Below, piece after piece: positions 18,929 to 27,543 of a stretch of DNA of 64,000 nt. The stretch is from NCBI GenBank assembly GCA_000405805.1, contig ASPJ01000001.1:72088-136087 (forward strand). Reading direction: 5' to 3'. The translations under genes were made by a program, and so were the position numbers. Each line of letters begins with the position of its first letter. Within the stretch, counting starts at the first letter, position 1. The notes beneath the pieces are model-generated. The model searched no databases. It saw only the letters and a list, made by a program, of their open reading frames with translations, and had not been told where the DNA came from. The stretch comes from Fidelibacterota bacterium SCGC AAA003-L08 (GTDB lineage Bacteria > Fidelibacterota > Marinisomatia > SCGC-AAA003-L08 > D37C17).

Positions 18929-19144
18929 ATGAAAGCAGCAAAAACAGCAACATTGTTAGGACTTATTGGAGTTAGCTTAGTATTCTTCAGTGATTTTATT
19001 ACATTTTTTAGAGTCTTGGAACATGCAAAGGTATTATCTATTTGCATGGGTATTCTTAATCTTACTGGACTTGGATTATTATTAACATTCTTTATAAAGA
19101 TGTTTATCTATTACAGCAGACGATTATCCAATAGCAATCAATAA
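18929..19144 (+). CDS. small two-helix membrane protein, function unknown
   Basis: 71 residues with two hydrophobic helices (about 8-28, TATLLGLIGVSLVFFSDFITFF, and about 43-63, LNLTGLGLLLTFFIKMFIYY) and short charged ends (MKAAK..., ...YSRRLSNSNQ). A strong purine-rich site with a G7 run (AAGAAGGGGGGG) lies upstream, about 10 bases from the ATG. Between them is a 3-codon ORF, ATG TTT ATA TGA, whose stop overlaps the real start as ATGA. It follows typA by 29 bases, so it may be cotranscribed. I recognise no family. Confidence 0.7.
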   Translation: MKAAKTATLLGLIGVSLVFFSDFITFFRVLEHAKVLSICMGILNLTGLGLLLTFFIKMFIYYSRRLSNSNQ

Positions 19145-19186
19145 AAATTATATTTAATGTTAGTTATTGGGAATTTATGATTTTTG

Positions 19187-20569
19187 ATGATTAGAATTAT
19201 GAAGAATTTTTTCACATATTATTTATTTTTAATTATTGGATTAAGTAGTTATCTACTTGGGCAGATGCTTCCTTATGAAGAACCATCGTTGATTCAAAAT
19301 AGATATAGCGGACACATTCCAACACGTTCAATTTCAGCAGATAATATTAATCAAGCATTGGATATTGATATTATTAACAATGGAAGTTTAGATAGGGTTA
19401 ATAATAATACTCATATATTTTATACATTGAATTTATCTGAGGATAATATTTATGATTTATCATTTGATTATCAAAATATACCAATGGGTAGCAAACTATT
19501 TATCATTGAAGAAAATAAATTTTTAGGACCATTATTATTATCTGGTACAGATAATTTAGTTCAAAGAGTATCTGGTAGAGATTTAACATTAGAAATTATT
19601 TTTCCATCAAATCATATTGGTAATCCGAAATTTAAATTAGCAAAAATATCATTCAAAGACAAAGAAACAGCAAACATTAAAAATGATTTTTTAATTAATA
19701 AAAGTAATCGTGAACCAGTGATACTAGTTACCGGTTTTTGGCCTCCCACCAATGAAATGATAAGACATTTCAGCCAGAATATATTTTTAAATGGAAACTG
19801 GGAAGGTGAAAACTGGCAAGATAGAGGATATAATATTATATCCTATTTTCCAGAATTCACAAATCCAGATTGTGATAATTGTGGACAAGGATATGGGGAT
19901 TTAGAAGTTGATTATCAAGATACCTCCGTAGATTTCTGGGATATTGTAGAGGAACACTCCCCAGTTGCAATTATTACATTTAGCAGGGGATACATAAATT
20001 ACAGCTGGGAGCTTGAATTTAATTTTTATAATAGGACCAATTGGTATCCAGATTATTCAACCCCTACTCTTCCAACTCCAAATCCTCCAGATGATAGTGT
20101 GGAATCATATTACCTAAGGAACTCAACACTCCCAATGGATAATATTATGAATGAAGTTAATGCAGCAGACCTTGGATTGGATTCTTATATAGATGCTACT
20201 GGAGACCCAGGTCATTTTGTTTCAGAGTTTATGGGCTATCATGGTGTATGGTATCATGATATTAATATTGAGTCCTGTTATGTTGCAGGGCATATTCATG
20301 TGGGTGGATTAATTGATTGGGATACAGCTAGAGAGGCAACCGAGATTTCAATTTTAAAGACTATTGATTATTTAGATCAGTTTTCCTATACTGAAGGTGA
20401 TGTAAATGCAGATGGTACTATTGATATATTAGATTTAGTTATTGTTGTCAATGTTATTTTAGGATCAGAAGAACTTAGTTTAATTGAAAGCTATGCTGCA
20501 GATATGAATCTGGATGGTGTAATTAATATCCAAGACATCATTTTGATTATAAACTTAATATTAAATTAA
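19187..20569 (+). CDS. secreted pyroglutamyl-peptidase-like (C15 fold) protein with dockerin-like tail; Cys nucleophile replaced by Ser
   Basis: About 460 residues: signal peptide (YYLFLIIGLSSYLLG), an N-terminal domain of about 150 residues, a C15-like domain, then a dockerin-like pair over the last 56 or so residues (GDVNADGTIDILDLVIVV, ADMNLDGVINIQDIILII). The C15 assignment rests on VILVTGFWPPTNE (family: ILVTGFxPFxxE), PVAIITFSRG...WELEFN at the Glu position, GHFVSEFMGY aligning with the nucleophile motif GxYLCEYxxY, and HIHVGG aligning with FIHVP. In this alignment the catalytic Cys is Ser346 while His371 is kept. C15 enzymes are normally cytoplasmic, so export plus a Cys-to-Ser change hints at altered chemistry or lost activity. 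Possible starts are TTG 19184, ATG 19187 and ATG 19199; the last gives the tidiest signal peptide. Confidence 0.72.
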   Translation: MIRIMKNFFTYYLFLIIGLSSYLLGQMLPYEEPSLIQNRYSGHIPTRSISADNINQALDIDIINNGSLDRVNNNTHIFYTLNLSEDNIYDLSFDYQNIPMGSKLFIIEENKFLGPLLLSGTDNLVQRVSGRDLTLEIIFPSNHIGNPKFKLAKISFKDKETANIKNDFLINKSNREPVILVTGFWPPTNEMIRHFSQNIFLNGNWEGENWQDRGYNIISYFPEFTNPDCDNCGQGYGDLEVDYQDTSVDFWDIVEEHSPVAIITFSRGYINYSWELEFNFYNRTNWYPDYSTPTLPTPNPPDDSVESYYLRNSTLPMDNIMNEVNAADLGLDSYIDATGDPGHFVSEFMGYHGVWYHDINIESCYVAGHIHVGGLIDWDTAREATEISILKTIDYLDQFSYTEGDVNADGTIDILDLVIVVNVILGSEELSLIESYAADMNLDGVINIQDIILIINLILN

Positions 20570-20653
20570 TATTCCCAATTTATCTGAATTACGATAACTT
20601 TTTGAAGATTATAAAAAAGATTCTAAATTATTCATTCCAAAAAGAGAGACAAT

Positions 20654-22435
20654 TTGTTAGACATTAAACATAATATCAATAATCTTCGTAGTTGGATGGA
20701 AGAAAAAAATATAGATGCTCTGATTATTCCACATCAGGATGAATATCTATCTGAATATCTTCCTCCTCAGAATGAAAGATTACATTGGGCAACTGGATTT
20801 ACTGGATCTGCTGGTATTGCTATTGTAGGTAAAGACAAAGCTAGTATTTTTGTTGATGGAAGATATACAGTCCAAGTTCAGGAACAGGTTGATAAAGATA
20901 TTTTTGAGATACTCCATATCACTGATAATCCTTATATGGATTGGATTAAGGATAATTTTTCTAAAGATTCAAAAATTGGATATGATCCAAAATTAAATAC
21001 TCCAGTATGGCTGGATTATGCTTCAAAAAAACTAGAAAATTATAATCTTACATCTTTGGATGAAAATCCAATTGATTTATTATGGAATAATCGTCCATCA
21101 TCTAAAGTTGATAAAGCATTATTGCTATCTGAAAATTATACGGGTGAATCAAGTGAATCAAAAAGAAATAAAATTGCAGAGAAAATAAAATCAAGTGGAA
21201 ATGATTGTGCATTTATATCAAAATTAGATTCTATAATGTGGTTATTAAATATTAGAGGCAATGATATTCCCTGTAATCCAGTTTTACTTTGTTCTGGGAT
21301 AATTCATTCTGATTCATCATTTGATTTATATATTGATTTAAATAAAATTCCAATGGGACTTGATAGCCATGTAGGCGAGAATGTTAGAATTCATGATTTA
21401 GATACATTTAATGATATTAAGAATAAAGATGAGAATAAAAAAATTATGTTTGATAATAATTCAAGCAATCTTTGGAGCTATAATATTTTTAAATTAGCAG
21501 GTTACGAAACTATTAAAAGTCAAGATCCATGCTCTCTACCAAAGGCATGTAAAAATGATGTTGAAATAAATGGCATGAAAGACTGCCATGTTCGTGATGG
21601 AGTTGCAGTATCAAAATTTTTATACTGGATAGATCAGCAAGTAGCTTCTGATAATTTAATAGATGAAGAAGAATTAGCATCTAAACTAGATTCACTTCGT
21701 TCAGAACAAGATCTTTTTAAAGGGCTTAGTTTTGGAACAATATCAGCTGCAGGAAGTAATGCAGCTATGTGTCATTATAGCCATAAAAATAGTAAAATCC
21801 CTGGGAAATTAGAAATGGGTTCAATTTATTTGGTAGATAGTGGTGGTCAATACTTAGATGGAACAACAGATATAACTAGAACTGTTGCTATTGGGGATGT
21901 ATCAGATGAGATTAAAAGATCATTCACATTAGTTTTGAAAGGCCATATATCGCTTGGATCTGTAATTTTTCCAAAAGGTACTTCAGGTCATCAATTAGAT
22001 TCACTTGCTAGACAATATCTATGGGAATATGGACTTGACTATGATCATGGCACTGGCCATGGTGTAGGCCATTTCTTAAATGTACATGAAGGACCTCAGG
22101 GTGTTGGAAAAGGAGGAAGTAATGTCCCCCTTGAAAATGGGATGGTAATATCTAATGAACCTGGATATTATTTAGAAAATCAGTATGGAATTCGATGTGA
22201 AAATTTAGTGTTTGTTAAAAAACATGAAAATAAAAACAGAGGTTCATTTTTTGAATTTGAAGATTTAACTATGGCTCCATTTGATAAAAGACTATTTGAC
22301 AGGGACCTTCTCACTGATTCAGATATTATCTGGATAAATAATTATCATGAGAAAGTATATAATAGCGTTTCTAAAGATTTAGATAATCAGGAAGAAATAG
22401 ACTGGCTAAAGCAGGCAACCAGTCCAATTCATTAG
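20654..22435 (+). CDS. pepP: Xaa-Pro aminopeptidase (aminopeptidase P, long three-domain form, M24B)
   Basis: 593 residues, the long form with two creatinase-like N-terminal domains (HWATGFTGSAGIAIV; FVDGRYTVQVQEQVD) followed by the pita-bread catalytic domain. Dimetal ligands are visible: Asp in YLVDSGGQYLDGTTDITRTVA (two Asp), His in HGTGHGVGHFLNVHEGPQ, Glu in ISNEPGYYLENQYGIRCENL (two Glu). It removes N-terminal residues preceding proline and has no signal peptide, so it is cytosolic. Start: TTG at 20654, preceded by AAGAGAG; no better in-frame ATG precedes the conserved region. Its 3' end overlaps the convergent small membrane gene by 4 bases. Confidence 0.95.
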   Translation: MLDIKHNINNLRSWMEEKNIDALIIPHQDEYLSEYLPPQNERLHWATGFTGSAGIAIVGKDKASIFVDGRYTVQVQEQVDKDIFEILHITDNPYMDWIKDNFSKDSKIGYDPKLNTPVWLDYASKKLENYNLTSLDENPIDLLWNNRPSSKVDKALLLSENYTGESSESKRNKIAEKIKSSGNDCAFISKLDSIMWLLNIRGNDIPCNPVLLCSGIIHSDSSFDLYIDLNKIPMGLDSHVGENVRIHDLDTFNDIKNKDENKKIMFDNNSSNLWSYNIFKLAGYETIKSQDPCSLPKACKNDVEINGMKDCHVRDGVAVSKFLYWIDQQVASDNLIDEEELASKLDSLRSEQDLFKGLSFGTISAAGSNAAMCHYSHKNSKIPGKLEMGSIYLVDSGGQYLDGTTDITRTVAIGDVSDEIKRSFTLVLKGHISLGSVIFPKGTSGHQLDSLARQYLWEYGLDYDHGTGHGVGHFLNVHEGPQGVGKGGSNVPLENGMVISNEPGYYLENQYGIRCENLVFVKKHENKNRGSFFEFEDLTMAPFDKRLFDRDLLTDSDIIWINNYHEKVYNSVSKDLDNQEEIDWLKQATSPIH

Positions 22436-22665
22436 TTTTTTTTCTTAAGAATTTTCATTATATCTTTATATCCTCTAATAGTAAAAATTAAAAACATAAT
22501 AATAAATGCAATCAGTCCTAATATAAATGTTATTTGCCATAGAAATTTCCAGGTCATGATATAATATCTTGTATCAGTAGTATTGTTTATTCCATTATAT
22601 AATGAAAGAAGTAATGGAAAACTCATTATTACAAAGAATATATTCTCTAAAATATTTTTATTCAT
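22432..22665 (-). CDS. small membrane protein paired with sodium/solute symporter
   Basis: 77 residues if started at the ATG at 22665, which overlaps the symporter stop by 8 bases and has AAGAAG upstream; the longer frame from 22701 lies inside symporter sequence and is less likely. Two hydrophobic segments (NIFFVIMSFPLLLSLYNG and FLWQITFILGLIAFIIMFLIF) and a Lys-rich tail (MKILKKKN) are visible. Tight overlap suggests a small accessory subunit of the symporter, comparable in position to DUF3311-type partners of SSS transporters, but I cannot confirm that family. Confidence 0.7.
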   Translation of the reverse strand: MNKNILENIFFVIMSFPLLLSLYNGINNTTDTRYYIMTWKFLWQITFILGLIAFIIMFLIFTIRGYKDIMKILKKKN

Positions 22666-24097
22666 GGGCTTCTTTTTTTGGGAAAACAATAGATCCTGCA
22701 ATCATCATGAATATAGTAATGAATAAACTTAATAATCCTATTTCTTCCGGAGGGAGATTAATTTGAAAAGCTTTTCGAATAGGCTCTAACCCTAGTAATG
22801 CAGATAATCCTCCTAGGAGCGCTAATATAGCTCCCATCTCAGATGCTTTTTCCCAATACAGACCTGCAATCAAGACAGTAATTGCCCCTGAAAAATAAAT
22901 AGCTCCAGTAATTGACAGGTAATCCCAAATGGAATCTGTTCCTTCATAAAATAATCCCCAGTATAATATATACAGCCCCAATATAACAATAATGAAACGG
23001 CTAATATTTATTTTGGTTATAGAAGATAAGTTTTTCTTAGTCAGAGGGTCAATGATGTCATTGGTAATAATAGTACTCCAGCATAATAAATAGCTATCAT
23101 GGGTACTCATAAACGCAGACAGCATCCCAGCAGTTACCAGGCCTAATAAACCTATGGGAAGAATTTCACGTAGATAATTAGGCATCAAAATAAGTTTATC
23201 TGTTCCAGAATCTGGATTAAGATAAATAACAGCACATATTCCAATAAAACATGGAATCATGAATCTTATTAAGAATGATATAGATGACCAAATATATTGT
23301 TTTTTTACTATTTCAGAATTTTCCATGGTGAGAGCTCTTGTAATTGCAGTAGGCCATACAACAGCACTTACGAATGCTAGAATCATTTGCCATATAACAT
23401 ATGGAGATCCTCTAGATAATAATGGATTATATGATTTATCTGGAAATTTCGAGATACTATCAAAAATCTTATTCCATCCAATTTCTGAAATAGAATAGAA
23501 TACACAGAATATTAATCCAAGAGATAAAACAACAAATTGGAAATAATCAGTAATAATAACAGAAAGCATTCCACCCATCATGGTATATATAAGCACTATA
23601 ATAAGCAATATAATCATAATTAATTTCAATATTTCATCATTTGCATCTAATCCAAATATTCCCTGAATAAATTTTGCTCCTACATTTAAGAAGATTCCCA
23701 TATTCAACATCCCACCGACAACTAGAAGTATAGATCCAATTAATCTTACTTTAGGCCCAAATCGTTTTTGATAATATTCCGGGATACTTTTTATATTGAA
23801 ATTTCTTAACTTGACAATTACAAAACCGCTCAGTCCTACTGCGAGGGTTACAATAAATCCCATTAACCCAATATGAAAAGCTGAGAAATAATCCTTGGCA
23901 CCCGTTTGCGCATTATACATAACAGTAATAAGCCCTAATTCAGTTCCCAGCATGCTTGTAACTCCTAGAGAGAGAGGTATTTTCTGATCAGCTATCATAA
24001 AATTTGAAAAACTATTTATATGCTTACGCATTAATATGCCTACAGAAAATACCAAAGATAAATATATTATTATTATTGTTAAATCAATCCAATGCAT
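22658..24097 (-). CDS. sodium:solute symporter family (SSS) transporter
   Basis: 479 residues with about 12-13 hydrophobic helices. SSS features: the N-terminal ILMRKHINSFSNFMIADQKIPLSLGVTSMLGTE region, NIKSIPEYYQKRFGPKVRLIGSILL (the conserved cytoplasmic loop), MMGGMLSVIITDYFQFVVLSLG, and GLLGLVTAGMLSAFMSTHDSYLL near the conserved Na2-site helix. SSS proteins import sugars, amino acids, sialic acid or organic acids with Na+. The gene lies 4 bases after the SAT/APS kinase gene on the same strand and upstream of a small membrane gene. The substrate is unknown; the neighbourhood (class IV aminotransferase, sulfate activation) suggests an amino or organosulfur compound, which is only a guess. 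Confidence 0.9.
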   Translation of the reverse strand: MHWIDLTIIIIYLSLVFSVGILMRKHINSFSNFMIADQKIPLSLGVTSMLGTELGLITVMYNAQTGAKDYFSAFHIGLMGFIVTLAVGLSGFVIVKLRNFNIKSIPEYYQKRFGPKVRLIGSILLVVGGMLNMGIFLNVGAKFIQGIFGLDANDEILKLIMIILLIIVLIYTMMGGMLSVIITDYFQFVVLSLGLIFCVFYSISEIGWNKIFDSISKFPDKSYNPLLSRGSPYVIWQMILAFVSAVVWPTAITRALTMENSEIVKKQYIWSSISFLIRFMIPCFIGICAVIYLNPDSGTDKLILMPNYLREILPIGLLGLVTAGMLSAFMSTHDSYLLCWSTIITNDIIDPLTKKNLSSITKINISRFIIVILGLYILYWGLFYEGTDSIWDYLSITGAIYFSGAITVLIAGLYWEKASEMGAILALLGGLSALLGLEPIRKAFQINLPPEEIGLLSLFITIFMMIAGSIVFPKKEAHE

Positions 24098-24101
24098 ATC
24101 A

Positions 24102-25748
24102 CTAGTTCATATAACCAAGAGATTTAATTTTATTAATAATTTTTTCTATAAGTATTTCTGGATCTTCTTGACTTGAATCAATTGAAATATCTGGATTTTT
24201 AGGTTCTTCATAAGGATCGCTAATCCCTGTAAACTCTTTTATAATTCCTTTTCTTGCAAGTGCATATAAACCTTTAGAATCTCTTTTTTCACAGATATCT
24301 AATGGGGTTGAGACAAATACCTCTATGTATCCACCATAATTAGATATTAACTCTTTATTAAATGTTCGGTCTGATTCATAGGGGGCAATAGGGGCACATA
24401 TTGCAATGCCTCTATTTTTAGTGATTTCACTTGCAACATATCCTATTCTTTTTACATTGATAGATCGATGTTCTTTTGTAAATCCAAGTTCACTAGATAA
24501 ATGTTGTCTTACTAAATCTCCATCTAAGAGTGTAACAGGGCGAGTCCCTTCTTCTAGAAATTTTGTCATTAATGCATTGGCTAAAGTAGATTTCCCTGAC
24601 CCAGAAAGCCCTGTAAAAAATATAGTAAGACCTCTATTAGTTTTTTCTGGGATTGATTTCTTTAGTTCTTTTTCAATCTCAGGATAAGTAAACCATTCAG
24701 GTAGATTTTCTCCTGAATCTAATTTTTTTCTAAGGTCTGTCCCAGATATATTTAATGAGGTGAGTCCATTAGGGACTTCATCAATAGGCATATACTCATT
24801 TTTTTCTTTCACATATACCATCATCTTAAAAGGAACCATTTTAATATTTATTTTATTTTCATATTTAACTAACAAATCTTGAGCTTCATATGGACCATAG
24901 AATGGAGTTCCATTACTATTAGATCCAGGGCCAGCATGATCCCTACCTATAATAATATGAGTACAACCATAATTTTTTCGAATCAGTGCATGCCATAGAG
25001 CTTCCCGTGGTCCTGCCATTCTCATAGATAATGGAAGTAATGATAACATAACTGACCCATCAGGATATTTTTTTATTATTTCATTATAACAACGTACTCG
25101 TGTGAAATAGTCAACATCACCAGGTTTTGTCATACCAACTACTGGATGAATTAATAAATTAGCATTATTCTCTTTTGCAGCTAAATGGGTGATTTCTACA
25201 TGAGCTCTATGCATAGGGTTACGTGTCTGAAACGCAACTACTTTATCCCAACCCATTTCTAAAATTTTTTCTTTTACTTCATTCGGAGTTAATCTCAACT
25301 TCATATAATCATAATGTTTGGGTTTTTGTATAGCTCTTATTCTTCCACCAATATACCAGTCATTAGTCTGGTTAAATAGATAGTTTACTCCTGGATGTTC
25401 TAAACTATCAGTATTATAAACTTTTAGTGCTTCATTTTTTTTATTAGGTTGCCATTTCGATTCTATATCTAGTATTGCAATTGCAAACCCTTCTTTATCT
25501 CGCAATGTGATTGAATTATCTTGACTAATAGTATTTATAAATTCATCATCTACATCAAGGACAATTGGAATGGGCCATATAGATCCATCAGATAATTTCA
25601 TGTTCTCTATAACATCATTATAATCAGATTCATTAAGGAAACCAGAAACAGGATTAAAGCTTCCATCAATGAGCATTTCTAGATCACAAATTTGTCGATC
25701 TGTCAATACCCAGTTTTTATAATTATTTGATTCAATTTTATTGTTCAT
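24102..25748 (-). CDS. bifunctional sulfate adenylyltransferase / adenylylsulfate kinase (PAPS synthase)
   Basis: 548 residues. N-terminal ATP sulfurylase (about 1-370): ICDLEMLIDGSFNPVSGFL, the active-site FQTRNPMHRAH, IGRDHAGPGSNSNGTPFYG and ISGTDLRKKL. C-terminal APS kinase (about 375-548): P-loop FTGLSGSGKSTLANAL, LLDGDLVRQHLSSELGF, and KGLYALARKGIIKEFTGISDPYEEP. Together they convert sulfate and 2 ATP to PAPS. No PAPS or APS reductase is visible nearby. A sulfotransferase-like gene lies 35 bases upstream and a PAP phosphatase-like gene at 28991, so PAPS may feed sulfation. The SAT-first order is known from several bacteria and fungi. A symporter gene begins 4 bases downstream. Confidence 0.96.
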   Translation of the reverse strand: MNNKIESNNYKNWVLTDRQICDLEMLIDGSFNPVSGFLNESDYNDVIENMKLSDGSIWPIPIVLDVDDEFINTISQDNSITLRDKEGFAIAILDIESKWQPNKKNEALKVYNTDSLEHPGVNYLFNQTNDWYIGGRIRAIQKPKHYDYMKLRLTPNEVKEKILEMGWDKVVAFQTRNPMHRAHVEITHLAAKENNANLLIHPVVGMTKPGDVDYFTRVRCYNEIIKKYPDGSVMLSLLPLSMRMAGPREALWHALIRKNYGCTHIIIGRDHAGPGSNSNGTPFYGPYEAQDLLVKYENKINIKMVPFKMMVYVKEKNEYMPIDEVPNGLTSLNISGTDLRKKLDSGENLPEWFTYPEIEKELKKSIPEKTNRGLTIFFTGLSGSGKSTLANALMTKFLEEGTRPVTLLDGDLVRQHLSSELGFTKEHRSINVKRIGYVASEITKNRGIAICAPIAPYESDRTFNKELISNYGGYIEVFVSTPLDICEKRDSKGLYALARKGIIKEFTGISDPYEEPKNPDISIDSSQEDPEILIEKIINKIKSLGYMN

Positions 25749-25783
25749 AGTTCCTTCATTATTTATTAATTAGACACATGTAT

Positions 25784-26521
25784 TTAAACAAGGTTAATTT
25801 TATATTTTTCCATTTGTTTATAATAACCCATGCATTCATCTAACAAAGCATGAAGATTATCAGGTAATTCTTCTTTTTTTTGTTTAGGTTTAGAGAATGT
25901 AGTTGTTTCTATAACATTCTTATACCAATATTTTCCCCATATCCCATCAGAATCACGGGGGCCTTTTGGCCATTCCAACATTTGATTTAAAAAGGGAATT
26001 TCTAATAGATTACATAATTTATTCAGCATTAATTTAGGATTTTTTAATATATCTTCTGAACTAATTACTATTGGGGGTTTTTTTGTTTTCTTTATTATAT
26101 AATTCAATATATATAATTGTTGGGGGAGACCGATTAGTTCAGGAGTAACATCTTTATGAATTTTTAAGTAGGATAAAATGACTTGTTCTGGATTTCGAAT
26201 TAAAAAACAATTAGTAGTATTAATCGTCCAATCTAAGGGTTGATTATCTATCCAGTGATGAGTCATTAATTTTTGATACCAGATATTTTTATTATTTGGA
26301 ATAGGTCCTGTTAATACATCTGCAATATTATTCCAAGACGAATTATATTTTTCAATAACCTTTTTGTATATAGGATGTTTTATACCTGTATTTTTTAAAA
26401 AGAAGGAATAGAAAGGCTCATCAATTACAGCAGTATCAGATCTATTCTCAAAGGATCTCATCAATGCAGTAGATATATTTCGTGGTCCTGACCACATGGA
26501 GAGTCTTTTTTTATTATTCAT
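25784..26521 (-). CDS. sulfotransferase-like P-loop protein (family found beside class IV aminotransferases)
   Basis: 245 residues. The N-terminus RLSMWSGPRNISTALMRSFENR has the 5'-phosphosulfate-binding-loop look of sulfotransferases (S/T-x-x-R-S/T-x-x-T type), followed by AVIDEPFYSFFL. A later segment, NCFLIRNPEQVILSYLKIH, matches the 3'-phosphate-binding 'RNPxxxxxS' motif. This compact family is commonly annotated 'sulfotransferase family' or mis-annotated as branched-chain aminotransferase-related because of its genomic pairing. It overlaps the aminotransferase gene by 8 bases, and the PAPS-synthase gene follows after 35 bases. The three could make a sulfated small molecule; the acceptor is unknown. 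A GTP/ATP-dependent kinase role for the loop cannot be excluded. Confidence 0.78.
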   Translation of the reverse strand: MNNKKRLSMWSGPRNISTALMRSFENRSDTAVIDEPFYSFFLKNTGIKHPIYKKVIEKYNSSWNNIADVLTGPIPNNKNIWYQKLMTHHWIDNQPLDWTINTTNCFLIRNPEQVILSYLKIHKDVTPELIGLPQQLYILNYIIKKTKKPPIVISSEDILKNPKLMLNKLCNLLEIPFLNQMLEWPKGPRDSDGIWGKYWYKNVIETTTFSKPKQKKEELPDNLHALLDECMGYYKQMEKYKINLV

Positions 26522-27434
26522 TGTTTGAATATAATTTAGTTATTTTATTTTTATATAGATTAAAGAGTTTTTTTGTAAGAGGTCCCCTTGTACCACTACC
26601 AATTAAATGATTATCAACATCAATAACAGGTATCACTCCAGCAAAGGTTCCAGTAACAAATGCTTCATCAGCTTCATATACATTCTCTAGCCTAAAGTTT
26701 TTTTCAACAAGATTAATATTTTTTTCTTTGCAAATTTCAATTATTTTCATTCGAGTAACACCATTTAGACAGTAGTTTCCCTTTGAGGTAATAACTTCAT
26801 CATTTTTGACTATAAAAAAGTTAGTAGAGTTGCATGTAGAAACATAACCATCTATATCTAACATAAGTCCTTCATCTACATTTTTATCAATTGCCTCCAA
26901 GCAAGCAGCTATACAATTAAATTTACTTAACGAATTAATTTTAGGATCTTGATTAGAGCCAGTTCCCCTGATGGTATCCACTGATGCAAGTTTTATTCCA
27001 TTAGTATTTATTTTTTCATTTGCTATTTTATATTCAGGAATTATCACAAGGCTAATAGGTCCTACATTTGCACTTGGATGCTGATAAGGGGTAAACTTTT
27101 CTCCTCTAGATATAATAATACGCATATGTACTCCCGAGGACATTTGATTTTCTTTAATGACTTTATCTATTATATTGGTTAATTCCTCCTTTGAATAAGG
27201 GATATCTATATGAATTTGTTTAGCGCCATCATACAACCTTGTCAAATGCTCATTTAGAAAACATAATTTTCCATTATGAAGGCGGATACCTTCCCATACT
27301 CCATCGCCTAATAGAAATCCACTATCAAAAACAGATATTTTTGCAGTACTTCTATTATAAATTTCTCCATTTATATAGATTTTTATATTTTTATTTCGTT
27401 CATCTTGAATATAAGAATGAGTATTGTTTTCCAT
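26514..27434 (-). CDS. class IV PLP aminotransferase (branched-chain/D-amino-acid aminotransferase fold)
   Basis: 306 residues. Seen: AKISVFDSGFLLGDGVWEGIRLHNGKLCFLNEHLTRLYDGAK, the substrate-side arginine region MRIIISRG, the PLP lysine in PKINSLSKFNCIAACLEA, and the closing EADEAFVTGTFAGVIPV with threonines that hold the phosphate. The motif that normally supplies the glutamate facing the pyridine nitrogen (GxVxExxxxNxF) reads GYVSTCNSTNFF here, with Thr at the Glu position. This looks like a subfamily trait rather than damage. It leads a leftward unit with the sulfotransferase-like, PAPS synthase and symporter genes. Substrate uncertain; IlvE is possible but should not be assumed. Confidence 0.87.
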   Translation of the reverse strand: MENNTHSYIQDERNKNIKIYINGEIYNRSTAKISVFDSGFLLGDGVWEGIRLHNGKLCFLNEHLTRLYDGAKQIHIDIPYSKEELTNIIDKVIKENQMSSGVHMRIIISRGEKFTPYQHPSANVGPISLVIIPEYKIANEKINTNGIKLASVDTIRGTGSNQDPKINSLSKFNCIAACLEAIDKNVDEGLMLDIDGYVSTCNSTNFFIVKNDEVITSKGNYCLNGVTRMKIIEICKEKNINLVEKNFRLENVYEADEAFVTGTFAGVIPVIDVDNHLIGSGTRGPLTKKLFNLYKNKITKLYSNNE

Positions 27435-27543
27435 AGATTTATATTAATTTTGATACTAATAAATTCCTAATAGTTAATTAATAAATCATAAATATAAATT
27501 GTGATAGTTTGTATCAGAGATAATTAATTATGTATATTTTGAG
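27435..27543. promoter_or_regulatory. divergent promoter region (aminotransferase leftward, cytochrome/copper protein rightward)
   Basis: This 109-base AT-rich gap lies between two divergent starts, so both operons should be promoted from here. TTGTGA and TTGTAT near 27497-27513 could be -35 elements for the rightward gene, with AT-rich -10 candidates downstream, but none stands out and no clear operator palindrome is visible. Confidence 0.3.

Noticed and set aside
2195..20600. AATTACGATAA occurs upstream of 2252 and upstream of 20654
   Set aside because: An 11-base AT-rich match in a genome of this composition can arise by chance, and the two downstream genes have no shared role.
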